Shown: piece after piece, positions 33,054-44,300 of the stretch
Numbering within the stretch: position 1 is the stretch's first letter
Layout of the letters: each line of letters opens with the position of its first letter
Origin: Verticillium longisporum
Lineage: Eukaryota; Ascomycota; Sordariomycetes; Glomerellales; Plectosphaerellaceae
NCBI GenBank assembly: GCA_019188255.1
Contig: JAETXT010000006.1
Location: 496,001 to 560,000 of the forward strand
Direction of reading: 5' to 3'
Length of the DNA stretch: 64,000 nucleotides
Position numbers and translations under genes: made by a program
The notes under the pieces: model-generated
Databases searched by the model: none
Told to the model about the DNA's origin: nothing
The model's input: only the letters and a program-made list of their open reading frames with translations

Positions 33054-33917
33054 TCAATCAAATTTAACCGCAGGCTCAACCAATAACTGGAATCCGGGAC
33101 TTGTAGATACTAAGTCTTCTGGGTCTTCTACAGTAATTGCAGAGTGCAGATCAGTCCTTGCTGGCATGAAGTCACCAGCTTCATCGTTGAGAGTTCTGGC
33201 CCTAGGCTTCTCTGCCTCTCGGAAGCGGACTCCATCAGTGAAGACGCGGATCCGTCCAGCGGACAGCAGACAAAGCCTCTCCAACCAGACAGTCGGCACG
33301 CCCCCTTCGAAGCAAACTCTTCTCAAGCTAGGTTGTCGAGAAATGCCCTCCAGCCAGGACGGCTGTGAGTAAGCCTCGGAAGTAAGTTCCGCGTTTTCGT
33401 CATTTAAACTACCGTCTCGTCGCGCCTGCTCCTCAATCGCTATAGCTTCCTCGATTTCTTGACGAAATTCATTCCTGTTGAGCGCCAGGTCGAGATGCTC
33501 AATGTTGCAGCTGCGCTTTAGGATATCGCCCAGGAATCTGCTCCACAGGGGCGAGATCATGTCGCGGTGTGCGTTCCCAACAATGAGTGAGATGCGGAGG
33601 ATGCGCTCCCATCGTAGATGCCCATGGCATATGAGGCTGATGCGCGAATTGAGATGGTGTTGCTCGTGTACAATCAGTTCCGTAAATGCGAAGGGACTCA
33701 TTTCCGAGTGCATCTTCTTGCAGGTGGACATGACCGCAGGCAGAGAGGGCGTTTCATGGGATGATGATCTGAAGAGGACCTCGGGATATTCTGTCGGGCT
33801 CAGATGTTCAAAGTCTATGCCCTCGCGGCACATGATGCATAACCTCTGAATCTTCTCGCGAATCTCTCCTGGTAGTCGAAAGAAGGGCGATTGGCTTTGG
33901 GCGTGCACGGTAGCCAT
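33054..33917 (-). CDS. F-box-like/2EXR-type hypothetical protein
   Basis: Intronless 287-aa protein. The N-terminus SPFFRLPGEIREKIQRLCI resembles the F-box-like LPxEIR helix found in fungal DUF7730/2EXR proteins, followed by LPAVMSTCKKMHSEMSPFAF (the usual second helix, C-R/K-x-x-H/Y-x-E). The remainder is alpha-helical and unassigned. Members of this large fungal group are presumed adaptor proteins without proven function. Confidence 0.65.
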   Translation of the reverse strand: MATVHAQSQSPFFRLPGEIREKIQRLCIMCREGIDFEHLSPTEYPEVLFRSSSHETPSLPAVMSTCKKMHSEMSPFAFTELIVHEQHHLNSRISLICHGHLRWERILRISLIVGNAHRDMISPLWSRFLGDILKRSCNIEHLDLALNRNEFRQEIEEAIAIEEQARRDGSLNDENAELTSEAYSQPSWLEGISRQPSLRRVCFEGGVPTVWLERLCLLSAGRIRVFTDGVRFREAEKPRARTLNDEAGDFMPARTDLHSAITVEDPEDLVSTSPGFQLLVEPAVKFD

Positions 33918-34577
33918 TGTGCGTTGATCTGTGTGCCTTTCAATCGAGTCAAGTGGTGGTGTCGAGATGGCAGCACAGCGCAGAACATGGTCACCACCCC
34001 TCAGGTTTTATGGTGCTGGGAGGTCCAAACTATATTGGCTGCCTCTTTCCATTCTCGGCTGGATCTTTCGGCCATGCCCAGCATGCGCAACACCCCGTCG
34101 AATGTAACCGTCTGTGGTATTTAGGTGCTTGGGGCCACTGTTGCCTAAAATACTACATGTCAGTTGATGTACCCCTGAATATGCAGCCCGATCCTGAGTT
34201 TGCCGTCGGATGCCGCTATGCTTTATTAAGCCCTGCATGTCAGATCTCAGGGAGCCTAGAAGTCAGCCTACCCCTGGGCAGCCAGTAACAAATGGACGTC
34301 AACAGAGATTTGGTCAAGTGCAGCACTGCTCTGTGACAGCAGTGCTGCATGTCTATTCTCAATCAAAATGCGATCAGGAAAAGCAGACTAGCGAACTACA
34401 CGGCCTGGCTTTCTAACACTTACTGAGGCTTAATAGTAACCTCGATTGCGTCCGTAGGTAGCGCGACAGAATATCACGGGGCACAAAAGCCTGACATGCT
34501 CATAGCTAAACGGCCCTCTCATGAATCAGGATACGAAGAATTGTATCAAACATTTATGGATTATATCGTCCTAGGTA
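33918..34577. other. Intergenic, upstream of the F-box-like gene
   Basis: About 0.66 kb up to the MITE boundary; no gene recognised. Confidence 0.45.
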
Positions 34578-34649
34578 GGGTTAGGAATACCCAAATGGTC
34601 TCGTTTGGGTATTATAGGGGAGTGGATATTTGGGCTTTCTGGGTTGCCT

Positions 34650-34745
34650 AGAGAGAACCCATGGGCTGAAATGGGTTGACCCAATAACCCACAGAATTTG
34701 TCTGGGTATTTTGGGTCAACCCATTTCAGCCCATGGGTTCTCTCT
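34650..34745. repeat. Perfect 34-bp inverted repeat with 28-nt loop
   Basis: Arms 34650-34683 and 34712-34745 are exact reverse complements (left arm begins AGAGAGAACCCATGGG) and could form a strong hairpin in DNA or in RNA read through this region. Confidence 0.9.
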
Positions 34746-34864
34746 GGGTAGAAGCTAGGGTCTATATATGGCCCGTGCCTATTTCCAGCCCCTAGGATAT
34801 CGTACTAATAGGGCGTTAAATGGGGTATAAGGCACTCTAATAGGTATATAATAATATTACTATA

Positions 34865-36723
34865 ACGTAATCCACAAGCGAGTGGTTCACCCATGCGAGT
34901 GGTTCACTTCACCCCGACCCGACAAACATTCCGAGGAAAACCTCAACCCAAACGCCGTAAATCAATTAAAATCACTCCTCCTCGTCTTTTGCAGACGATG
35001 AGATAGCTACCTGACAAGTTCTCGCGTTGTGGCCGGTCTTCCCGCATACGCTACAGCATCGTTTCTTCGGCTGGGACCACGACGCGGGACCCGGGTTCTG
35101 CAGCGTTTCCTCTTTTATCTGGATATCTACTTCCTTCTGAGCAATCTTGTCCTGTCCCTCGCCTACAGCCATGCTTCCTCCTTCCCGGAGACGTAGCTTT
35201 TGGCCCTCCGGCGTCGGCTTAGTGTAGCATTTTCCTCTCGAAGGATCATAACCTCTGACTTCAAAAGAGCGATCTGGTGCATAACACCCCGCGTCCCCTT
35301 CGCAAGATAGTCAACAGCATCTAAAATTGACGTTGGGGAGCTTCCCTGGTGGCGTGAGATTCGCCCTTTGATGAAGTCAGTCTGGGAACCTGCCTCGAGC
35401 AGGTTAGTGGGCGTCTTAGAGACCCAAGAATCACGCTCCCCGTGGGACGTCCCCGGAGGCGTCGTCGTCCTCAACCTCACATCCAGCTTTGACAGGACTG
35501 TTTCCGGGTTATGGGGGACAAGCCCCGCTCCTCGAAAGCCTCCCTGGATGTTTTTTCTGTCATTGCTTGCTGAAATGCAGCCGAAAACGCCGGGAAGAAG
35601 TCCTCTTTGCTGATGTGCGTTGTACCCGCCCTCATCCTATCCTCGATTTGCCGACCGTATGCTTTCTTTAGTGGGCCAAAACACCCAACATCGAGAGGCT
35701 GGAGTAGATGTGACGAATGAGGAGGCATACAGAGTGTGATGATGTTGTTCTCCTTGCAGTAGAGTTCGAAGTCGACCGAGTGGTGACTTTCGTGGCCATC
35801 CAGGATCAGTAGGCGATAACCGCCCGAAGTACGGGACTTTGTATGCCTGTCAAAATGCCGAATCCATTCCAGACCAATATCATTCGTCGTCCAGCCGTTT
35901 GGAGATGTTGCGATTCTCCAGTCGCGAGAAATCGCGTCGTCCTGGTACCAGCTCGAGAGGTGGTACTTGCCCGAAACCACGATGAACGGCGGGACGGAGA
36001 AACCCAACGCGCCAACGCCCTGGATCACCGTAACCCATTCCCGGTTGCCTGGCTGCCTCATCTTCACATTGGACCGTCTTTCCGAACTGGTCACGACCAT
36101 TCCGTTGGCGATAACGCCCATCTGGAAGCCGGTCTCGTCAAAGTTGTACATGTCAGCCTCTTGGATGCCGTACTTGGCGATCATGTTATGCACGAGGCGG
36201 AACCACGCGTTTATCGCGTCCGGATCTTCGCATTGGGCCCTCTTGTAGTCGTACTTGCGAAAGAAACGCGTCCGGAGCTCTGGTTGCCGTTTGACGAAGT
36301 TTGCGGCCCAGTTCTTCCCGACGCGTGGCGCGTCACGGTCGGCAAGCAGGCGATTCGCCATATCTCCGACCTCACCCAACCGGGGAGGGTAAGATCGCGC
36401 ATCTAGGTCAAGGATATATTCGACAATAGTTTTCTCTTCTAGTACTGTTAATTTGGCAGAATTGGGCGGGCTTTCGCGTCGGGAGGGTTTGCCCTTCTGG
36501 CGTCGGAGGAGCGTCGTTAAGGGGACGGTGTAGATCCTCGCAGCACTCCGGGCGCTTAGGTTCGGGTCATTGTCCATAGCTTGGATAGCAAGGAATAATT
36601 GACCTTCTTTTGAAAGAGTCTCCATCGCGGGCGGAGGTGGAATCTGTAGAATTCAGGTGTAGGTCGTGGGCCCGGGCGAAGTGAACCACTCGCTTGGGTG
36701 AACCACTCGCTTGTGGATTACGT
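34865..36723 (-). mobile_element. Pogo/Fot1-type DNA transposon, copy 2 (1859 bp)
   Basis: Same length and ends as copy 1, opposite orientation, with TA duplications at 34863-34864 and 36724-36725. The only difference I noticed is a synonymous change in the transposase (position 35603 here versus 1936 in copy 1). Inserted in the MITE 34578-36907. No C-to-T/G-to-A mutation pattern separates the copies, so repeat-induced point mutation has not acted on this pair. Confidence 0.95.
34972..36625 (-). pseudogene. Pogo-like DDE transposase, broken by two frameshifts (copy 2)
   Basis: Protein segments match copy 1 exactly: 382 aa (36625-35477) with helix-turn-helix regions and full DDD core, then 105 aa (35480-35163) and 66 aa with CCHC knuckle (35172-34972) in shifted frames. 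The same two single-base losses are present near 35517 and 35200, so they predate the duplication of this lineage. Confidence 0.85.
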
Positions 36724-36929
36724 TATCGCTAGACCTAAAAAAATACCCAGGCCCCACTACCTATTTAGGTTTGGGTTTTCTTTTGGGTAGCCCATTTCAG
36801 CCCAAAAACCCATTTGGGTAGTGGAGTAATGGGTTTTGGGGGCTTTGGGTTCTTACGCTAAGTTTCTGGGTGCCCAATGGGTCAGAATCTTTGGGTATTC
36901 CTAAGCCTAGTCCCAGGTACGTGAAACCC

Positions 36930-37558
36930 CTAGTTGATATCCTTGCTAGAGACAATAGTGCCAAAGACATCAGCAATCTCAGCCAGAACAACCTTCACAA
37001 GCTGCGCAGCATCCACGCCGGAAATGTCCCTGTCACCAACAGCGTCCTCGGGGACGATGATGTCCCAGCCCCTCTGCGCGCCCTGCTTGGCCGTCGTCGA
37101 GACGCAGACGTGAGCCTACAATGTGTCAGTAACGTTCCACGACGAGCTGCCCATCTCGTTGATAGACTCACCATGTAACCGACGAGCACAATCTTCTTCT
37201 TGCCGGACTTCTCCAGAATCTCCTGCAGATTGGTGTCGGCGAATGAGCCGGGGTGGTGCTTCGTCACGACAGCCTCGCCATCCTTGGGCGTGAGCTCCTC
37301 GAAGACCTCGGCGAGCTTCGTGCCCTGGGTGAAGACAGGGGCGCCGGCGGGCGTCTCATGGACGACGTGGACGATGGGCGCGTTGGCGGCGCGGTACTTC
37401 TCCAGCAGGGAAGAGATGTTGGGGCGCGACGCCTCAATGTTGGAAACCTTGAGCTTGCCTTCGATGTATTCGCCCTGTGCATCGATGATGACGAGGACAC
37501 TGTCCTGGGTGGAGGCCGTGGACGGCGGCACGCCGAACATGGTGCGGAATGAGGACAT
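36930..37558 (-). CDS. Isochorismatase-like cysteine hydrolase
   Basis: Hydrolase of the isochorismatase/nicotinamidase fold, 190 aa. Exons 37558-37172 and 37115-36930 are separated by a 56-bp GTGAGT...TAG intron. The catalytic triad is visible: Asp26 in VIIDAQGEY, Lys100 in [10 protein letters not shown] and Cys133 in [12 protein letters not shown]. An N-terminal extension to 37636 is open but leader-like. The substrate may be an amide or isochorismate-type compound; fungal members include secreted effectors, but no signal peptide is present here. The 3' end abuts a MITE 23 bp away, which may supply its downstream transcript sequence. Confidence 0.88.
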
Positions 37559-38550
37559 CTTGAACGTTGCTTGAAAATCTGACGCAGGCAATCCTTGATT
37601 GTCTGTTATTTGATGAACAGCAATCCTCCAAATCACGGCGCTCCCTCGAGTTTATATCACTGCAGCGGTGTCGTTCGGTTTCGGACTTAGCTGGTAGATG
37701 ACCCGATGCTACCCCGCAAGCCCCTCCATGGTCGGCCATGAGGTGCTTGTAAAGGTGACGCGCCACATGCACATGTTGGAGGCGTTTCTCCATGTCGGGA
37801 TGCTCAGTCATCATAGGATTGGTTCGTGACAATTGGGGGAATTCCGCTAATGTCACGCTTCGGTAGTGGGCAAGTCGATGGCAGTTCGCACCATTCCTAA
37901 ACAGGGGTTATAACCCGAGCTCTGCGTCAACCTCCAGGGCCCATCTCGAGTGCCCCCCTCTGCGTATCGTCAGCAAAAGGCTCCTTACTAACTCGGCAGT
38001 CAAGCTTTGAAATACACCGCGAAAGGTTCCTTGTGCCAGATGCTTACCGAGCCCACGGGTCGGCAGAGGCCCGTTGGTTTCAGTGTTCGGGCCACGGCCT
38101 TGACTAATGATGCCTCACTGACTTGCCCTGTTCTGGCAAGGCTCCACGGCGTTGCCTCTTCAAAGTACAAGTGGAAGACAGTAGAACAAACTTATAGGGC
38201 TGAAATAAGATCTCGGAGTGCTGTACTGGGTCCCCGATAACGTTATCTCTTCCGACATAGCTGACCAATCCCAAGGTCCTGAACATGTGAAGGTTTCTTC
38301 CGGGGTCGAGCCATCAACGTCCTTGCAACGTTTTCGAATCATATCGTACATTTTCCAGCCATCATAGGCAGCCTGACTCCGAAAGCAGAAAGTACTGCAG
38401 CTCGCTATGCCTAAGCACACGTAGACGCTTACCATATCCCATCCCTATTGCATCTCGCGTGTCTACCACTGAGTCGGTCGTGATCCGCGCCGGCCTGTGG
38501 TAACGCAATGCGAACATCAGGCCACTCATCCATCCATGGGCGCGTCTCGA
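37559..38550. other. Intergenic, promoter of the isochorismatase-like gene
   Basis: Contains the TATA box at 37651-37656. Fragments of open frame near 38160-38435 on the minus strand lack a supported gene model. Confidence 0.4.
37651..37656 (-). promoter_or_regulatory. TATA box of the isochorismatase-like gene
   Basis: TATAAA on the minus strand about 95 nt upstream of the ATG at 37558. Confidence 0.45.
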
Positions 38551-39021
38551 CTACGACATGCCAACCGCGAAGCCGATGGCAACCGCAATCACAAGCCCCC
38601 AAACAACGGGGCCAGCATCTGGCGCGTCGTTTTTCTGGACGACCGTGATTGGAATTGCGTCGACCACACGGTCTACGCAGCCAAAACTCCTTTCTGCCGA
38701 GTTTGACCATCCATAAATTACTGGCTCCTGCAGAAGAATGTGATTTGATGCAGATTTGATGGACGACTCAAATGGGGAGCAAATATGAGATTCGAACAGG
38801 CGGCTCATTTCCTCATGATGACACCCACAGAGAGTCGAATCACGGGCACCACTACCACAGCAGTCGGCCTTGGATCCAAGCATGGGTCCAGACAATTGCC
38901 CCAGGGCCATTGAAGCTGCTTTCAGACCGCTACTATCCGGGCATACTGAAGTGGTAGATGGTATGATTTTGTTCATCGTGGCGCCCCCGCCCAGCGAATG
39001 GTAGGCGATTTGGGTGGTCAA
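38551..39021 (-). CDS. Uncertain Cys-rich ORF with C-terminal hydrophobic segment
   Basis: A 156-aa open frame, not recognised. It has a cysteine-rich middle (ADCCGSGARDSTLCGCHH) and a hydrophobic C-terminus (VVWGLVIAVAIGFAVGMS) that could be a membrane anchor. No clear start context, promoter or partner exons; a decayed gene or chance ORF is possible. Further minus-strand coding-like sequence (38160-38400) begins after a GTAAGC...CTGCAG intron-like stretch, but I could not join it in frame. Confidence 0.25.
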   Translation of the reverse strand: MTTQIAYHSLGGGATMNKIIPSTTSVCPDSSGLKAASMALGQLSGPMLGSKADCCGSGARDSTLCGCHHEEMSRLFESHICSPFESSIKSASNHILLQEPVIYGWSNSAERSFGCVDRVVDAIPITVVQKNDAPDAGPVVWGLVIAVAIGFAVGMS

Positions 39022-40786
39022 TGTTGAATGGCGTTTCTGTCAGCCGCTGGTAGATTCGACGCACCCAGCGACACACAAATACAGTGTCGTTCTCCCCCTT
39101 GAGAGTGACGGCTTGTGGACAACTGGATATGGGATCCCGTCAGTCGCCCTGTTCAATGCCTCAGGTTGCGAAACCAGACTCGAAGGCCATCCGACGCCGT
39201 AGAGGGGTACGGGCCGATCGGGACGTCCCGCGCGGGACTATAAGCTGAAGCTGCTGTACTGTTTCTCCGAAAACTGTCGAGACTGAGCTTTGGCGTGGGC
39301 GGGAGATTGTCGAGGCCAGCCACGAAAGACATGCCTCGCAGTACTGCGAAAACGAAAACGTGGTTCAGGGAAGAAACATTTGCCCGGACGAAGAAAGAAA
39401 GAGGCAGGACTTCGTTCGTGCGGAAAAGACGGCAAGTAGAGGCAGACGCGCGATGAATGAACTTGGCTGGATGAGTCTCCTTCGAGGTGGTCAGATCGTG
39501 GTCAGCACTACCTGAGCTGCGGCTGCGACCTACCTGAGTCCAGGTACTTATGTCGGGAGGGCCTCATTCTGCAGCGTTGAGCCGAGGAAGGCGGCTGCGC
39601 CAAGAAGCGGCACAGCAGCGAGCAACGGGGGCTGAAGCTGAGGTTTCGCCAAAAATCCTTCAGCTAGGACCAGCTGTTCCCCGAGCGACGATGCACAAAA
39701 AACACCAAGAAAGGACTGTTCTCATGTAATTGAATCCAGACGGACCAATTTGTCAGTGATCCAGGCCTCGGTGAAAATGGCAGGCAATCTTTCACCGAGC
39801 GGATAAGGCAGGGCAAGGACAGACCGAGCGACGTCTCCAAGCAGGCATGATCAGCTTCGACACGCCCACCTCTCCACGAACTGAACGCTCACGATCTCCA
39901 GGAACCGGGTCACATCGAAGCCAAGCTCGGCAATCGCTCAAGCTGCTGATACTCCTGCTGCACGTGCGGCAGAGATCGCGCCCCAGGGGGATCGTCGGCA
40001 GAGGCCGATATCAGGTTTCACTAGCCCCACGAAAACCTTAAGAAAAGTGAGGCAAAGCACTTTCGATTCGAGGATACCCAGGGGAGGGGGAGGCGGGCAG
40101 AAAAAAATCGTCACTTGTCACGGCGAGACCCTGAAAATCCAAACGATGCCGTGGCCAGTTTCACATGCGAAACCCCGTTCACCAGACCCTGAGCACCAGC
40201 CACGCACCCTGGTTTCTCTGTCACCAGCCCCACTCCTCCCACCATCTCTCCACGACAATGACGTTGTTCCTCACACATCGAGGCACCGCCCTCCATCGAG
40301 ATGGTGAAGCATCCCTGAGCCCCCCAGCAGCGACAAACAATCTGCCCGGCTGTGACGTTCCAGAACGCATCATGATGAAACCAAGCCACGAGTCCAGCAG
40401 GGAAGCGAACGGCCACACCAGCCCGAGGAGTGGCTGACGTCTTTTCGCAGCTCGCGCACCTTCCACGTTCAGGTTTCCTGACCCTCAAACGCACCAATCA
40501 GACCGCATGCCCCGCCACCGGTATGACGTCGGATCGGCGGCACGCATCAGCCACACCTCGTCAGCGGCCCAGACACATGGTCGGCGGGCGTGATGCATGA
40601 GGTGTAAACCTGGCAGGCAGCCTGTCGAGCAAGTTCAGATAAAGAGATGCTTCGTCGCCGTGTTACGGTCGATATGGAGTCTTTCTAGATTCAGCATCAA
40701 ACAGAAGCAACACCAAACAACATCTACAACACCCATCCTCCGCGAACTCCTCCAAGCCAACAACCAAATACACATACTCATCAAAA
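39022..40786. other. Intergenic, upstream of the glycine-rich gene
   Basis: About 1.8 kb, no gene or repeat recognised. Probably promoter and leader of the gene starting at 40787. Confidence 0.45.
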
Positions 40787-41341
40787 ATGGAGTGGTCCAA
40801 GCAGACATACAACTCTCAGTACGAGAAGTGGGTGCCCTGGGCAGAGGATCTCTACCTGAGGTGGTTCACCAACGACAACAAGACGTCCTATGCCGCTAAG
40901 CGTAAGCCACCAAACCCCGTCCCCCTCCCCTTGACTTATATCTCCCAGACCCCTGGCTAATATCAACCATCAGAGAACCTCGACAAGACCAAGGTCACCG
41001 GCATCTCCCAGGTCGACACCCTCCAGGACGGCGTGCATGGCCTCGTCGCCGGCCAGGTCGGCCAAGGCGGTCTCCTCCAGCCCGTCGGCGACCTCGTCTC
41101 CAAGGAGGGCGTCAACCGTACTGAGCGCCAGGGCAAGGACGACAAGGGCAACTACGCCGACAGCAGCATCCCCGGCGCCGGCGTCGCCAACAGCGCTGCC
41201 ACAGGCCTCGTTGATGGCGGCAAGGCCGTTGGCGGTGGCGTCACCAGCGGCGTCAAGGGTGCTGGCGGTTACGTCGGCGGCCTCTTCGGCGGCGGCAAGA
41301 AGCCGGAGGAGGAGCAGCAGCAGCAGCAGCAGAAGAAGTAG
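40787..41341 (+). CDS. Small glycine-rich hypothetical protein
   Basis: Not recognised as a named family. Exons 40787-40901 and 40974-41341 give 160 aa; the start is in a good context (AAAAATGG). The N-terminus is aromatic-rich (YEKWVPWAEDLYLRWF), the middle has GQVGQGGLLQPVGDLVSKEG, and the C-terminus is a Gly/Ala/Val repeat region (GGGVTSGVKGAGGYVGGLFG) ending in EEEQQQQQQKK. No signal peptide or membrane helix. Codon usage is strongly C-ending (AAC, AAG, GTC), as in highly expressed fungal genes. Gly-rich amphipathic repeats recall stress or late-embryogenesis-like proteins, but this is a guess. Confidence 0.75.
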
Positions 41342-44300
41342 AGAGGGTTCCCATCTGATGAAACCCTTCGACTGTTATCATGAGCGCAAATGTTTGAGCA
41401 TTTGCGGTGGTGCCATTTCCCATGGTTCGGCGCTTTGGATTAGATCTAGTTTCCAACAATAATACCCCTCGGTGTCTTTTTTTCCAAACCATCATGAGAT
41501 GTTTCTAAACTTGTCATTGTCCTGAGCTTAACGTAGCAACGCTGGCAGAAATGGTATGATTACGTGCTACAGCGTAACTGATGACGCCAAGCAGTGCAAC
41601 GGCCGACTCCGCGCGATGTGTCCGGGATGTTGCTCCATACATCCTCGGTCGATGAACACCGAGTCGCTACACAACGTGCGGCACAAATCATATCCGCGTC
41701 AAATTCAACATGAAAAGGCGACCAAACGGCGCTCTTGACCGGGTAGTCCGGGTTCAGGCACCGACTCCATTGGGGCTAGGAGGACCATGACGGACCGGAT
41801 GCGAGTGTCAGTAACAATCGCTGTCGTGATACCAGCACATACCAAGATGTACGTATAGAGTTTGAGACATGCGTGTCGCAAGCGCTACTTGTGGACCTTG
41901 TCGCTTAAGGTTCGGGAGCGTCTATCTGGTAGGCGTGGATGTACGTACGCGTGTGATTGTGAAGTGGCTGGGCAGCAGGTCTGCCAGGTGAAGTACATGC
42001 CAAACAATAGTTCGACAGCGAAGACGATAGCGAGTGTTTTCATTTTCCAAGTATGGGCCCCTGTTGATGAAGCACGCAGTTGGCGTCAATAACTGCCCGG
42101 TTCTCAGTTCATCGACAATGTCACTTGCCGTCCAATGGAGCACAGACCAGACAGACCACCGAGGTTGGCAGCATCAATTGCTACGCTGCAAACCTTCAGT
42201 CACCTCCAGAGAACAAGGACCCACATCAAAGTCAAGGATCCACGTCAAAGTCAAGCCCTATAACGCATTCAATAGTAGAGCAAGACGTGTTGGCTGCGAT
42301 CGAGATCGGAGCATGGATCGGAGCCTTTCCGACGCAGGCGGCTCTGTGCCCTGCTTGGAGGAGATTTAGCTCCAACAAGTCCCACGCGCGCTCCTACTGT
42401 GCTGCTAGGAACGGACGCTTGCGACAAGGTGAGACGCCAACCCGCAACTGGGCACGAGCCAAATGCGATTTTGCGATCTTTTCCTTGATGGCAAAGTTGC
42501 AAAGCAGGTTTTTAACGGAGAACGAAAAGGACCGACGAAGGATGCCGGCTTGAGTAGCGGCATTTCCATGCTTCCAGTGGGGATGGTGTAGTGACTACAG
42601 CCAAAGACAGCTGACGACCTAGCCCGGTGTACCTTGTTGCTGACGCGTGCAGCCACGGGTTCGTGAACCTATTCGCGGCTTGGACTTCAGGCACACAGAC
42701 TTATTGTACTTTGGCTCCCTGAACGTCCATCCAGATGAATGCTCTTTCTAACTCTGAACCACACATACACAGACAGCCTGGCAACGACGCATAAGCCGTG
42801 GGGAAGGCTTAGTCACCCTGTCAAATTGCCTCACCCAGCTACACAACGGACAAGGAGCTTGATTCAGCTTGTTTGACCGCGCCAACGGACGGTCTAGGGA
42901 GTGACACCGCTCTTATCGTGCACCTGCGAACCTGGGGAGGGTGTGATCGCGAAAAGCCACGCGGTAAGTACCATGTAAGTAATGCGAGCCATGGAGTGGG
43001 ACGCAGTCGCTCCTTCAACCATTGAAACATGGGTTGCTCGATGCTACCATGATGCATGACCTAGATTCTTGGCCCCAGTGGTGGCTTCTTCGGGGGACAA
43101 GGCTGGCTGGCAGCTTAGGGGTGTCCTTGTGCCATCTTAATCGATGGTGCAAGCTGAACCCTCGAGAAACTTAGGAACCCAAACAGTCACGATCAATCTT
43201 GACGCTATAGGAGTGGATGTTGGCACCAATGCTTGGCCGGCAATAGCGCCGTCTAATGTTGAGATTGAGTCTTTTCCATGCCCAAAACCTTACGGACGCA
43301 CACAACGCTCCGAGATCTGTTGTACCGCCGCCGCGCGCTAGGAACCCTAGGCGCTAGAGTGGTGGAGAATGAAAACGAATCCCCCAAGGATGGCCTGATG
43401 TTGAGAAGCGTACCAGTATGTTCAAGTCATGGATGGATATCACTGTCGCTCCAATGGAAACTCTAACAACGCTTGATGACCGAGCGCGCGCTGACTGACG
43501 ACGTTGATGCAACGTGACGGAGGGCGTCAATAACACATCATCTTGCAAGAAGCTTTGCCAATACTTCTGGGAGTCTCAAATCGTGGACCTCCGTCAGCCT
43601 GTCATTGTCGGAGCGGGGTCTCATCCCCGATGCCGAAATGTACAGTAGAGGCAAAGGGTTCTTCCCCTAGTGGCTGGCTTCCGATGATGTGGCTCGCTAA
43701 TTATGCATTGAGTTACCGATGATGCTCCTCGGTTGGACAGGCGAACCTTTGGGGGCTCGAACAAACCAGTCAAGCATTTTACCATTCGCAAGTATTGCTG
43801 ACGAGGCCTAGACCTGGCGTCTATGGAGGGGTTACGCAGAGCCTGGAGAGGATCAGGAGGAGGGGTAATCTGTACCTTCTCCTGCCGGAATTTGATCCGC
43901 CATTGACTTGATGAGTCGGCTGAAGCGGTCTGCCTGCAGCTGGTGGAAAACACAACTATGGGCAAGCTGTGCCACCACGCTGCTTTGCGAAGGATAAAGT
44001 TGCATTTCACTCTGCATCTGCAGCCTTGTCAACAGCTGGTGAGGGGTCCCTGGGCGATGGAGATGGTGTCAGCCGGCCAAGGGGAGCCCATGTTTGGGTC
44101 CATCAAGCCAATGGTAGCATCGAAATTCGAGTGCTGCGTTGTTGACGCTTCCTACGCGAACTTGTAAACAGATCGCCGCTGCAGGTGTCCTTTGCTGCCC
44201 TTGGGTCTGGAGATCGAAATGGCGGCGGTCAGAACTGTGATGAGAAACATGTAAGACAACGGAAAGCCAAGAGTGAAAGAACGACCGCTGCCGCTCCCGG

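Larger units (their letters stand above)
34578..36907. mobile_element. Palindromic TA-flanked MITE (about 469 bp) interrupted by pogo copy 2
   Basis: The outer ends are inverted repeats (GGGTTAGGAATACCCA on the left; GGCTTAGGAATACCCA as the right-end complement) flanked by TA at 34576-34577 and 36908-36909. Removing the nested pogo element and one TA leaves about 469 bp. The interior is built of TGGGTT/AACCCA motifs, including a perfect 34-bp inverted repeat at 34650-34683 and 34712-34745. No coding capacity is seen, so it is non-autonomous. It ends 23 bp downstream of the isochorismatase stop codon. Confidence 0.68.

Noticed and set aside
38780..38830. tRNA-like GTTCGAATC box on the minus strand
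   Set aside because: No matching A box or acceptor stem at proper spacing.
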